DNA of 55,021 nt, taken from NCBI GenBank assembly GCA_007124095.1, contig SLFU01000061.1, positions 1-55,021 on the forward strand, given 5' to 3'. A program made the translations under genes and the position numbers. Each line of letters starts with the position of its first letter. Position 1 is the stretch's first letter. Below, in pieces: positions 45,657 to 54,957 of the stretch. Under the pieces are notes generated by a model. That model was not told the DNA's origin. It did not search any database and saw nothing but the letters and a program-made list of their open reading frames with translations. Origin of the DNA: Gemmatimonadota bacterium (GTDB taxonomy: Bacteria > Gemmatimonadota > Gemmatimonadetes > Longimicrobiales > Gaopeijiaceae).

Positions 45657-48600
45657 TCAGAAGGTGATGGCCAACCGGCCCGTGACGCGTTTCCCGGGAG
45701 GAAGCGTCAGGAACTCCGACCGGACAGCCTGGGCGCCGCCCGCGAAATTCACCTCAGGGTCCACCCCCGAATAGCCGGTGAAAAGGGCCAGGTTCTCGCC
45801 CACGAGAGTGAAGCTTCCACGAGTGCCTCCCAGGCTCTCGAGCCAGCGCGCAGGAAGCTCAATGCGCGCGGAAACCGTGCGAAGCCTGGCGAAGTCCGCA
45901 TCCTCCATCCATGGGGCGAAGTGGATTCGGCTCGCGGCGACCTGCTTGATCCTGGCCCGGTCTGTGGACCCCCCGTCCGCCTCGGTCTCGAAGATCTCGG
46001 GGCACGTGCCCCCATACCGCCCCCCCCCGAGGAATCCACATGCGAACTCCTGAGTGCTGTTGAAGAGCTGGTGACCGCCCGCGAACCGGAGGTCGGCGTG
46101 GAGCGTGACTCGGCCGAGGAGTTCCAAGGTAGTCGAGAGGGAACCCTCGAACTCGGGCGTCGGATGGCCGATGAAGACCGCTTCCTCAGTGGACTCGACG
46201 TCCCCGTCCTCTCCGATGAAATAGTCCACACTGAAATAGGACCCGAAGGGGTACCCTTCCTGATGGCGCTGTGCGACCCCGTCGATCCCCATGAAGATGG
46301 GCTCCTCCAGGCGGGTAATCTTTCCCTTGCTCTTCCCCGCATTCAGCCGCCAATCCCATCGCACGTCCGGCCGACTGACCGCCACGGCGCTCAGGCCCAG
46401 TTCCAGACCACGGTTCCTGGCCTCTCCAATGTTCGTGTACATCTGCGAGGGGAAACCGGTGGAGGGAGCGAGAAAGCGGGTGGTGATCGCATCCTGCGTC
46501 ACCTGCCGGTACCAGGTGAAGTCCACGCCGAGTCGTCCGCCCACGGCATCTGCCTCGAACCCCAGCTCGACCTCGCGTCCCCGCTCGGGCCGAAGGTCCG
46601 GGTTCCCGGGCTGATCCAGGGAGATGCCCGCACGATCCTCGCCCCTGAACGTCACCCGCTCCGCACTCAGCAGCTGAAGGCTGGCGAAGGCGGAGGGCTG
46701 CTGCCCCGACTCCCCCCAAGCCCCCCTGAGGCGGAAGGAATCGAACTGGGATCCCGGGAACCACTCCTCCTCGCTTATCACATAGGAGGCCATCGCACGG
46801 GGGTAGGCCTCACGACCCAGGTTCTTTCCGAAGGCCGAACTCTCGTCGATGCGAACCGCCGGGGTCACGAAGATGCGGTCCCGAAACGCCACCTGCTGCT
46901 GGACGAAGACCCCCATGATCCGGGTCTCGCTGATGACCTCCGATCCCTCGGTACGGACCGCGTTCCCGACGGACTTGGTCCCGGAGGGAAGTGTCCGCCC
47001 GACCGATCCCGTGGCTTCCACCTTGTGCGCGAAGAACTGCCCTCCGACGCTGGTCGTAGACCGGAGCTCCGGGGTGATCTCGTGCGTCGCGCTGATCGTT
47101 CCATCGAGGGTCACGTTCCGGTGGACGGCGTCCTCGGTTTCTCGGAACCCCGCGGAAAGATCTCCGAACGGGGCTGCGGGGTCCACAGGGAAGAAGGTCC
47201 GAGTCTGGGTGGAGAATTGGTCGTAGCCCACCGTACCGGAGGCCTCGATGACATCGATCGGCCGGAAGTTGACCGTGGCGCTCCCGGTGAACCGCTCGAT
47301 CTTCTGGCCGCGTTCGATCGTGGCGGCATCCTCGAAGGTCTGGCCACCTGAGAACGGGTTCCCGGGGCAACCTTCCGTGCCCAGGGGGACGCCGAAAGCC
47401 CTCGACACTTCGAAATCGAGGGGACAGGTCCGGATCCCCGGGTCACCCGTAGTCGGGTCGGTCCTCACCAGCGGCATCAGCCAGGGACTCCCCATAAGCG
47501 CCGCTCCCAGGAACCCGAAACCGCTCAGATCGTTTTCGGGCAGCGCGAGGCTGTGGCTCCCAAGCCCGGTGGAGAGCGAGATGTCCACCCGATCGGACGG
47601 GTGGATATTGAAATTTCCGCGCACGTTTCGTCGCGTCATCTCGTTGTTCGGGAGACTCCCTTCACGGTGCCCGAGGGTGGTGGAGAGGTAGTAGGTGACG
47701 CCCTCGATCCCTCCTCTGAAGGAGACCCCGTAGCTCTGCTCCAGCCCTGTCCTCCACGGGTCCAGATCGGTGCCGTCCTGCGTAAAGAGGTTCATCCGGT
47801 AGAGTGTGTCCGGCGCCTGCTCGCCGAAGAATGCGCGGGGGTTGAATACGCGGTCCGGCCAGTCGGTGTCGTCCCAGTTCGCCCCGAGCTCGGAGCGAAA
47901 GGTCCACTCGTTCATCCCCGTCCGACCCCGCTTTGTCGTGATCCGGATCACTCCGGCCGCGGCTTCGGTGCCGTAGAGCGTAGCTGCTGACGGACCCTTC
48001 ACGATCTCGACCGCCTCGATGTCGTCGAGGCTCAGGTCGTCCAGCCGGCTGATCGTCTGGCCCCCGACACTCGGACCAGAGTCCAATGTGTTCGAGACGC
48101 GGGCGCCGTCGACGTAGATAAGGGGCGTGTTGCTAAGGCTGATCGAGCCGTGGCCCCGGATCGTGATCGACGACGCGGCCCCGACCGTACCCGAGCTCTG
48201 CAAGACCTGAACCCCGGGGGCTCGGCCCTGGAGGAGGGTCGAGAGACTTGGCGGAGAGGCCATCTCCACCTCACGCGAGGCTCGAATCGTGCTCGCCGAG
48301 TTTCCCAGCTCCCGCCGCCTTTGGACACCCAGCGCCGTCACGACGAGCCCGTCGAGGGCCAGCACCGAGACTTCCAGCTCCACGTTCAGCTCAAGAGTGA
48401 GACCGGCCTCAATTTCCACCGATCGAACCATCGGAGCGTAACCCAGGCGCTGGATCCGGATCTCCCCCGGACCGACCGGAACACCCTCGATGCGGTAAGC
48501 CCCTTCTGCGTCGGAAAGGGCCCCCAGATCGGTCCCGGCAACCGTCACCTGGGCGGAGGAAACGGGTTCGTGCGTCATCGCCTCGAGAACCGTTCCGGAA

Positions 48601-48716
48601 ACCGTGCCGGTCTGCTGCGCTTCGAGGTGCTGCGGCACCTGAAAGACCCCGAGAACGAGGAACACACCGGCCACAAGCCGTCGTCCCCGTCGGTCCACCT
48701 GGGCACTCATTTTCAT
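45657..48716 (-). CDS. SusC/RagA-family TonB-linked outer-membrane receptor
   Basis: Carboxypeptidase-like N-terminal domain VSGTVLEAMTHEPVSSAQVTVAGTDLGALSDAEGAYRIEGVP; plug LSLDDIEAVEIVKGPSAATLYGTEAAAGVIRITTKRGR; C-terminal beta barrel. Confidence 0.95.
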   Translation of the reverse strand: MKMSAQVDRRGRRLVAGVFLVLGVFQVPQHLEAQQTGTVSGTVLEAMTHEPVSSAQVTVAGTDLGALSDAEGAYRIEGVPVGPGEIRIQRLGYAPMVRSVEIEAGLTLELNVELEVSVLALDGLVVTALGVQRRRELGNSASTIRASREVEMASPPSLSTLLQGRAPGVQVLQSSGTVGAASSITIRGHGSISLSNTPLIYVDGARVSNTLDSGPSVGGQTISRLDDLSLDDIEAVEIVKGPSAATLYGTEAAAGVIRITTKRGRTGMNEWTFRSELGANWDDTDWPDRVFNPRAFFGEQAPDTLYRMNLFTQDGTDLDPWRTGLEQSYGVSFRGGIEGVTYYLSTTLGHREGSLPNNEMTRRNVRGNFNIHPSDRVDISLSTGLGSHSLALPENDLSGFGFLGAALMGSPWLMPLVRTDPTTGDPGIRTCPLDFEVSRAFGVPLGTEGCPGNPFSGGQTFEDAATIERGQKIERFTGSATVNFRPIDVIEASGTVGYDQFSTQTRTFFPVDPAAPFGDLSAGFRETEDAVHRNVTLDGTISATHEITPELRSTTSVGGQFFAHKVEATGSVGRTLPSGTKSVGNAVRTEGSEVISETRIMGVFVQQQVAFRDRIFVTPAVRIDESSAFGKNLGREAYPRAMASYVISEEEWFPGSQFDSFRLRGAWGESGQQPSAFASLQLLSAERVTFRGEDRAGISLDQPGNPDLRPERGREVELGFEADAVGGRLGVDFTWYRQVTQDAITTRFLAPSTGFPSQMYTNIGEARNRGLELGLSAVAVSRPDVRWDWRLNAGKSKGKITRLEEPIFMGIDGVAQRHQEGYPFGSYFSVDYFIGEDGDVESTEEAVFIGHPTPEFEGSLSTTLELLGRVTLHADLRFAGGHQLFNSTQEFACGFLGGGRYGGTCPEIFETEADGGSTDRARIKQVAASRIHFAPWMEDADFARLRTVSARIELPARWLESLGGTRGSFTLVGENLALFTGYSGVDPEVNFAGGAQAVRSEFLTLPPGKRVTGRLAITF

Positions 48717-49090
48717 TCAGGATCACTCCTTAGGCGTCGGAATCGGTTCCCGAACCCGCTCCAGAACGAAATGGGACAATCCTCGGCTCCACGCAACCAT
48801 GACTCAGGTCCGAGACACCCGGGGGGCCGGCCGCGGATTCACAATTCGTCAGCCGCGGAAAGCCGCTCCAACCTCGCGCCTTGACGCCGCCCCCCCACCC
48901 TTCCAGAGTCCCTGGAGTGGGGACGCAAGATGGACGTGCGACCACCTGCCGGTGACCCGGCGAGGGATCCACCTCCGCTCGGTCGGTGTACGTTCGGGGA
49001 GTCCGGAGTTCGCCAGAGTTTCGGGGGGGGGGCGACACCATCCTCCCGCTCCGGATTTCCCGAGATCCCCTCAGGGTGGACAGAGTCCAG

Positions 49091-49126
49091 GAAAGGCCCT
49101 GTGAAAAAGAAAGGCCCTGTGAAAAA
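49091..49126. repeat. 18-bp exact tandem duplication spanning the PBP1A start
   Basis: gaaaggccctgtgaaaaa x2, each copy with an in-frame GTG. Confidence 0.95.
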
Positions 49127-51296
49127 CCGATTCGAACAAAATCTACCGAAGATCCGGAAGACCCTCGGCCGGCCGTGGCTCTGGGTCCCGCTGGCCTTCA
49201 TCGTCGCCGCGGGCCTCGGGTTCAGCCTGGGGGCTTGGCGCAACCTCTGTGTGGATTGTCCATCGATCGCGCAGATCCACACCTGGGAGCCACAGCAGAC
49301 CTCGAAGGTGTTCAGCCACGACGGGCAACTCCTTGGCGAGCTGGGAATCGAAAGGCGGACTCCGGTCGCCATCGACGACCTCCCTTCCCACGTTCCCCAG
49401 GCCTTCGTGGCAATCGAGGATCGGCGGTTCTACAATCACGACGGAGTAGACGTGAGGGGCGTGGGGCGCGCCGTGATCGGGGCTGCCATGTCCCGATCCT
49501 TTCGCGGGGGGGGCGGAAGCACGATCACCCAGCAGCTCGCGCGTAATATGTTCGAGTCGATCGGGTTCGAGAAGCGCGTCGAGAGGAAGCTCAAGGAGCT
49601 TCAGGTGGCGCTCGAGCTGGAGCGGGCCTACTCGAAGGACCAGATCCTCGAAGCGTACATGAACCAGATCAACCTCGGGCCGGGCTGGTGGGGGATCCAG
49701 ACGGCCTCGCGAAACTACTTCGGCAAAGACGCGATCGAGATGAACCCCGCCGAGGCCGCACTTCTTGCTGCGGTGGCGAACCGGCCCGGGTTTTACTCGC
49801 CCTTTCAAAACCCGGAAAATGCCCTGCAGCGGCGCAACCTGGTTCTGGACCGGATGGCTCGGGAGCGCTTCCTGACCCGAGAAGAGGCAGAGGAGTGGAG
49901 CGAGTACCCCCTACCGACGACCCGAGCCCAGGCCTCGGAAGGGCTGGCTCCCTACTTCGTGGAATGGGTTCGGCAGCAGGTGAGCGCCCGCTTCGGGAAC
50001 CAGGTGTATGTTGGGGGACTCCAAGTCTATACCACCCTGGACGTCGCCATGCAGCGGGCCGCCGAGCGCGCGATGGAGCGGGGCTTCGAGCGGATCGAAG
50101 CCCGTCCCGGATTCGAGCACCCGCACTACGAAGACTTCCGGGACGATCGCAACCCCTTCGAGGGCGTGAACAGTCCCTATGTCCAGGGCACCTTCATCGC
50201 CCTCGATCCCTTTACCGGCCAGGTCAAGGCCCTCGTGGGTGGGAGGGACTTCCAGCACTCCCGCTTCAATCGGGCCCTGCAGGCGCGCCGGCAACCCGGC
50301 TCGGCATTCAAGACCTTCGTCTACGCGGCGGGCTTCGCGAGCGGGATCCCCGCCTCCCACATCATGGCCGACGCGCCGGTGGTCCGGGAGCAGGTCGGCG
50401 GGCAGGAGTGGAGGCCTCGCAACTACTCCGGTGAGTTCGAAGGAGACATGACGCTTCGGGAGGCCTATCGCCGTTCGGTGAACATGGTCGCCATCAAGCT
50501 CGCCGACGAGGAAGTCGGAATCGAAACGGTGGCGCAGACGGCCCGGCGCATGGGGATCCGAACCCAGATCCCCCGGGTTCCATCGATGGCCATCGGCTCG
50601 GCAGATGTCCTTCCCATCGAGATGGCCGAGGCCTACTCGGCCTTCGCGGGAATGGGCACCAAGGTCACTCCGTTTCCCATCCTCAGGGTGGAGAATTCCG
50701 AGGGAGAGGTGATCTGGGAGCCCGAGCCGGAGCGAACCGAGGTTCTGGATCCGCTCACTTCCCGACTCATGGTGAACCTCATGGAGGACGTGGTGGAACG
50801 AGGCACCGCGGCCAACGGGATCCGCAATGTCGCCGCACTTCCGCGAGACATCCCGGCCGCAGGAAAGACCGGAACCACGAACGACGCCACCGATGTATGG
50901 TTCGTGGGATTCACCCCGACGCTACAGGCGGCCGTGTGGTTTGGAATGGACTGGCCCGAGCGCATCTATCCGGGCGCCACCGGCGGGGGCGACGCAGCAC
51001 CCGTCTGGGGTGAGTTCATGCGGGAGGTCTATGTCGGCCAAGAGGGCGAGGACAACGGGCTGGACAATGGCGGAGAGGGAGAGCGGCCACGCACGAATGC
51101 GATCCTCCCCACCCCCGATCCCTGGCCCCTCGACGGCCTGCTCGCGCGCCAGGTGGACAATCGGACGGGTCTGCTCGCATCGGAGTGGTGCCCTCAGTCG
51201 AGACGGTACACCGAGTATTTCCTTCCGGGGACCGAGCCGACTCAGCCATGTGATGACTCGACGGGAGCCGGTTCCACGCCTACGTGGCCGTGGTGA
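49101..51296 (+). CDS. Class A penicillin-binding protein (PBP1A family); GTG start 49101 or 49119
   Basis: VAIEDRRFYNHDGVDVRGVGRAVIGA, GGGGSTITQQLARNMF, GSAFKTFVYAAGF (SxxK), RSVNMVAIKLA, AGKTGTTNDATDVWFVGFTP. Confidence 0.96.
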   Translation: MKKKGPVKNRFEQNLPKIRKTLGRPWLWVPLAFIVAAGLGFSLGAWRNLCVDCPSIAQIHTWEPQQTSKVFSHDGQLLGELGIERRTPVAIDDLPSHVPQAFVAIEDRRFYNHDGVDVRGVGRAVIGAAMSRSFRGGGGSTITQQLARNMFESIGFEKRVERKLKELQVALELERAYSKDQILEAYMNQINLGPGWWGIQTASRNYFGKDAIEMNPAEAALLAAVANRPGFYSPFQNPENALQRRNLVLDRMARERFLTREEAEEWSEYPLPTTRAQASEGLAPYFVEWVRQQVSARFGNQVYVGGLQVYTTLDVAMQRAAERAMERGFERIEARPGFEHPHYEDFRDDRNPFEGVNSPYVQGTFIALDPFTGQVKALVGGRDFQHSRFNRALQARRQPGSAFKTFVYAAGFASGIPASHIMADAPVVREQVGGQEWRPRNYSGEFEGDMTLREAYRRSVNMVAIKLADEEVGIETVAQTARRMGIRTQIPRVPSMAIGSADVLPIEMAEAYSAFAGMGTKVTPFPILRVENSEGEVIWEPEPERTEVLDPLTSRLMVNLMEDVVERGTAANGIRNVAALPRDIPAAGKTGTTNDATDVWFVGFTPTLQAAVWFGMDWPERIYPGATGGGDAAPVWGEFMREVYVGQEGEDNGLDNGGEGERPRTNAILPTPDPWPLDGLLARQVDNRTGLLASEWCPQSRRYTEYFLPGTEPTQPCDDSTGAGSTPTWPW

Positions 51297-51538
51297 CGCC
51301 GGTGTCGTCCGGGGACTCCTCCCCGCGAATCACCTACACCTTCTCCTCCTCACACTACGCCCTCTGGGCGGAGGAGCTGGCGCGGGAACGGAAGATCCCG
51401 GTCGAGGTGGGACCGCCGCCCCCCGGTAGCGAGGACGCCTGCGGCCTAGCACTGCGCATCGAGGAGGGGCGAGCCAATGATCTCGAGGTCAGCCTCCACG
51501 CCGAGGGGATTCAGTTCACTCGCTGGGACGCGGCCTGA
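51284..51538 (+). CDS. DUF3343-like small protein (putative Se/S carrier-like)
   Basis: ITYTFSSSHYALWAEELARERKIPVEVGPPPPGSEDACGLALRIEEG resembles the DUF3343 pattern (F.S...AL.AE...., P.P...s.CGLAL). Confidence 0.65.
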   Translation: MAVVTPVSSGDSSPRITYTFSSSHYALWAEELARERKIPVEVGPPPPGSEDACGLALRIEEGRANDLEVSLHAEGIQFTRWDAA

Positions 51539-51604
51539 ACCCCCGCGACCGCGGAGGGTCCACGCAACCCAACTCCCCTCGCTGATCTCTCGACAGCGCA
51601 ACGA

Positions 51605-51850
51605 TCAGGAGGGCATCCGCTTACGGGCGCCCTCCAACGCCTCCTCCACGCGATCGCGCACCTCGTCAGCAAGATCGTCCCACCGGTCTGTCGCGGTGTC
51701 CCGAAAGTCGTCCGCCGCCCGTTGGATCCGCTTCCGGGTCTTCTTGCCCGAGGACGGCGCCATCACGAGCGCGATTCCCGCCCCGAGTGCCGCTCCGAAC
51801 ACGAGACCTGTGAGAAAGTTGAAGAGGCGAGCGTCGTCATCGTATTCCAT
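51605..51850 (-). CDS. YtxH-domain membrane-associated protein
   Basis: MEYDDDARLFNFLTGLVFGAALGAGIALVMAPSSGKKTRKRIQRAADDFRDTATDRWDDLADEV. Confidence 0.85.
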   Translation of the reverse strand: MEYDDDARLFNFLTGLVFGAALGAGIALVMAPSSGKKTRKRIQRAADDFRDTATDRWDDLADEVRDRVEEALEGARKRMPS

Positions 51851-52043
51851 CGGCGTATTTCCTCCGGTATCAAGGTTGCATTCGGTGGTAGAACAAAAAC
51901 TCGGCTTCCACGGACTATCAACCCCTCCGCAGCAGAGAAGGTCCGAGCCAGAGCGCCAGGAGCGATCGGGGCCGCCGACCGCTCGCACCCTCCGTCCGGG
52001 ACTTCCTGGCGCGAGGGGGTGGTGGGCCTACGGACCCTATCTA

Positions 52044-52077
52044 TATTTAAGGGCGTATCTTATTTAAGGGCGTATCT
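52044..52077. repeat. 17-bp exact tandem duplication (AT-rich, in promoter region)
   Basis: tatttaagggcgtatct x2. Confidence 0.9.
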
Positions 52078-52175
52078 TACTCAGAACTCAGATTTCAGGT
52101 CCAACTATCGTTCGGTCGCCACCTCCCCTCACGAATTTGGGGAGTCGCCGGTGGTCGTGCCGGGAGCGAGATTCG

Positions 52176-52733
52176 ATGCATGCTGATCCCACCCCGCTGA
52201 GCGAAGGCCACCGGGAGCGTGCCGCCCTGCCGGCTGCGGCCCTCATCCACCTCCACCGGGCTCTCCGAAAGGAGGTCGGACCGCTCGAAGCGGTACATGC
52301 TCTACACGATGCCGGATTCGCCACAGGCGATCTCCTGTTCCGCGAGCTTCAGGACCGGATGGGACCGAACATTCCCGAGCTGCACGAATCCCGCTTTTGG
52401 AAAGAACTGGATGCGTTTTTCGACGCGAAGGGATGGGGAGGGCTGACTCATGAACGGGTCCACCCCGGACTGGGAATGCTCCGGGCTCGGGATTGGGGTG
52501 AAAGCGACCCCGAGTCCCCAGGGACGCAACCGAGCTGTGCTTTTTCGGCCGGGCTTCTCGCCCACATTCTCGGAAGGATTGCGGGGGGGGCGCTGGCCGT
52601 CCTGGAAGTGGCGTGCCGAAGCCGAGGGGACGGGGAATGTCACTTCCTCTTTGGATCGGAACCCGCGATCCATGAAGTCTATGGTCTCCTCCTCGACGAA
52701 GGGTCGCTGGATGCGGCGCTCGGGCGACTCTGA
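52176..52733 (+). CDS. V4R (4-vinyl reductase-like) domain protein
   Basis: CAFSAGLLAHILGRIAGGALAVLEVACRSRGDGECHFLFGSEPAIHEVY fits the V4R pattern C.F..G..a......g..v.v.E..C...Gd..C.F. Confidence 0.65.
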   Translation: MHADPTPLSEGHRERAALPAAALIHLHRALRKEVGPLEAVHALHDAGFATGDLLFRELQDRMGPNIPELHESRFWKELDAFFDAKGWGGLTHERVHPGLGMLRARDWGESDPESPGTQPSCAFSAGLLAHILGRIAGGALAVLEVACRSRGDGECHFLFGSEPAIHEVYGLLLDEGSLDAALGRL

Positions 52734-52775
52734 GCCGGTGGACCCCGTCCGACGCAACCCCATGCACGGTGCCAC

Positions 52776-53198
52776 TTGAGAGTGCTCGGGGTGGACTTCG
52801 GGGAGGTCAGGATCGGGCTGGCGGTTTCGGATGAATCCGGGACCCTCGCCTCCCCGATCGAGACGCTCCGCCGCCGCCGGGGGAAGCGTCCACCCCTGAA
52901 GGCGCTGGAGGAGGTGGCTCGTGCCCATGACGTGGAAGCGATCGTCTTCGGGCTTCCCCTGGAGCTATCGGGTGAGGATTCGGACTGGACCCGCGAGGTC
53001 CGGGATGTCTCCCGAAGACTTGGAGACCGCTTGGAGCTTCCGGTTCATCTGGTTGACGAACGGATGAGCTCCGTCCGGGCAGAAAGGGAGGTTCGAGGCT
53101 CCGGACTTCCGAAGAAGAAGCGCGAGCAGAAGGAGCGAGTGGATGCCGCCGCCGCCGCCCTGATCCTCCAGAGCTGGCTGGACCGGAGATACGACTGA
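52776..53198 (+). CDS. ruvX: Holliday junction resolvase-like RuvX/YqgF; TTG start
   Basis: LRVLGVDFGEVRIGLAVSDESGTLASPIETL, IVFGLPLELSGEDS, VHLVDERMSSVRAEREVR, DAAAAALILQSWLD. Confidence 0.93.
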   Translation: MRVLGVDFGEVRIGLAVSDESGTLASPIETLRRRRGKRPPLKALEEVARAHDVEAIVFGLPLELSGEDSDWTREVRDVSRRLGDRLELPVHLVDERMSSVRAEREVRGSGLPKKKREQKERVDAAAAALILQSWLDRRYD

Positions 53199-53206
53199 GA
53201 CTCTCG

Positions 53207-54235
53207 ATGATGACCGGACAGATCCCGCTTCGACGCCTTTCCCTTGCCCTCTCGGCATGTGCTCTTTTTCTCGTAGGAGGCTGCTCCGGAGGACATCCTG
53301 AACCCGATCCCATCGAGTTCACAGTACCCTCGGGGGCCTCCTTGTCCCAGGTCGCCGACACTCTCGTGGCCCGCGACCTCGTGCGGTACCCCCGAGCCTT
53401 TCGGGCCATAGCCCGGGTTCGTGGGGACGACCGGGGCATACGAGCCGGCCGCTACCGGGTGCCCGCCGATGCCGGTTGGCTCGAGATTCTCGATCAGCTC
53501 GTCGCCGGGAGGGTCGTGACGGTCCCGCTCATGATTCCGGAGGGATTCACTCTCCGCCAGATCGCCCCCAGGGTGGCGGCCATCACAGAAATGGATGTCG
53601 ACGACGTAGAGCGCCGACTCCAGGAGGAGAAGGCGGCCGAAGAGTGGAGCGTTCCGGGTCCCGGCCTGGAAGGGTACCTCTTCCCAGACACGTACCACTT
53701 CGCTCCGGGCGTCACCCTCGAAACTGTTCTGCATACCTTGACGGAACGCTACCGCAGCTTCTGGACGCCGGAAGCTCGGGCCGAGGCTCGCGCCCTCGGG
53801 CTCTCGGAACAGGAGGTCACTACCCTCGCGGCGATCGTGCAGGCGGAGGCGAGGAGAGAGGACGAGATGCGCATCATCTCGGGAGTTTTTCACAATCGGC
53901 TACGGGTGGGCTATCTCCTCCAGGCCGACCCCACCGTCCAGTACGCCCTCGGTGAGCGGAGGAGCCGACTCCTGTACGCCGACATCGACGCGGTTGAAGA
54001 TCACCCCTACAACACATACTCCCAGCCGGGACTGCCTCCCGGGCCAATCGGAGCACCGGGAGCCTCCGCCCTGGAGGCAACACTGAACCCTGCCGACGTC
54101 GAGTACCTCTACTTCGTAGCTCGACCGGACGGATCGCACGTTTTCTCGCGGACGCTCACCGAGCACAACCAGGCCAGGATCCAGACGCGGCGAGAGTGGG
54201 ACGAGCTCCAGAGGCGGCGCGGGTCGGACGGCTGA
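53207..54235 (+). CDS. mltG: Endolytic transglycosylase MltG
   Basis: PGLEGYLFPDTYHFAPGVTLETVLHTL, EVTTLAAIVQAEARREDEMRIISGVFHNRLRVGYLLQADPTVQYALG, PYNTYSQPGLPPGPIGAPGASALEATLNPADVEYLYFVA. Confidence 0.96.
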   Translation: MMTGQIPLRRLSLALSACALFLVGGCSGGHPEPDPIEFTVPSGASLSQVADTLVARDLVRYPRAFRAIARVRGDDRGIRAGRYRVPADAGWLEILDQLVAGRVVTVPLMIPEGFTLRQIAPRVAAITEMDVDDVERRLQEEKAAEEWSVPGPGLEGYLFPDTYHFAPGVTLETVLHTLTERYRSFWTPEARAEARALGLSEQEVTTLAAIVQAEARREDEMRIISGVFHNRLRVGYLLQADPTVQYALGERRSRLLYADIDAVEDHPYNTYSQPGLPPGPIGAPGASALEATLNPADVEYLYFVARPDGSHVFSRTLTEHNQARIQTRREWDELQRRRGSDG

Positions 54236-54239
54236 CCCA

Positions 54240-54881
54240 GTGCCTCGGCTCGCGCCACACCGGATTCGCCTCATCGTCATCACCGATCGGGAGCTGGCCG
54301 GGCCCCGAGGGGTGGAGTACGCGGTGGAGCGAGCGCTCGAGGCAGGGGCCCCGTGCATCCAGCTTCGCGACAAGGGCCGAACCGTTCGGGAGAGCCTCCC
54401 CCTCGCCCGAGCCCTCCGAGAGTCCACCCAGCGCGCCGGTGCTCTCTTTTTCGTCAACGACCGCTTAGATCTGGCGCTCGCCGTCCAGGCCGACGGCGTC
54501 CACCTGGGCCCGGATGATCTCCCTCTCGAAGCCGTGTCGGCGGTGCGTCCCCCCGGCTTTCTCGTAGGGTACAGCACCGACGACCCGGCCGAGGCCGAGC
54601 GCGCCGAAGCCCACGGCGCCGATTACCTCGGCTGCGGAACCGTCTTCCCCACCACCTCCAAAGGTGACGCTGGACGAGTGATCGGTCCTGATGGGCTGCG
54701 GAGCGTGGTGCGCCGCGTATCGGTACCTGTGGTCGGGATCGGGGGCGTCAATCCGCTCCGGGCGTGGGAGGTGGCCGGAGCCGGGGCCTCAGGAACTGCG
54801 GTGATCGGGGCCGTCATGAGCGCGGAATTCCCGGAAGACGCGGTTCGGCAGCTGCTGAGGCCCTTCCCTGGCGGAGACTGA
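54240..54881 (+). CDS. thiE: Thiamine-phosphate synthase
   Basis: LIVITDRELAG, GAPCIQLRDKGRTVRE, FFVNDRLDLALAVQADGVHLGPDDLPLEAVSAV, GADYLGCGTVFPTTSKGDAG, VVGIGGVNP. Confidence 0.95.
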   Translation: MPRLAPHRIRLIVITDRELAGPRGVEYAVERALEAGAPCIQLRDKGRTVRESLPLARALRESTQRAGALFFVNDRLDLALAVQADGVHLGPDDLPLEAVSAVRPPGFLVGYSTDDPAEAERAEAHGADYLGCGTVFPTTSKGDAGRVIGPDGLRSVVRRVSVPVVGIGGVNPLRAWEVAGAGASGTAVIGAVMSAEFPEDAVRQLLRPFPGGD

Positions 54882-54901
54882 ATCGGGGGAGGAGACCGTT
54901 G

Positions 54902-54943
54902 GAAAAAGAGAGACCCCTCGGGCCGAGGGAGGCACGAGGGGTC
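54902..54943 (-). terminator. Rho-independent terminator of rRNA operon
   Basis: Minus strand GACCCCTCG (54943-54935) / CGAGGGGTC (54920-54912) followed by TCTCTTTTT. Confidence 0.85.
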
Positions 54944-54957
54944 GGAGAGGGGAGCGG

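Noticed and set aside
45093-47351. 752-aa plus-strand ORF
   Set aside because: Antisense to the SusD/SusC-like genes, which have clear family signatures; shadow ORF.
52176-52733. V4R gene as evidence for bacteriochlorophyll synthesis
   Set aside because: No bch/crt/puf genes anywhere in the window; V4R domains are common in non-photosynthetic sensors.
54180-54245. TPP riboswitch before thiE
   Set aside because: Only 4 bp separate mltG stop and thiE start; no THI-box-like sequence noticed.
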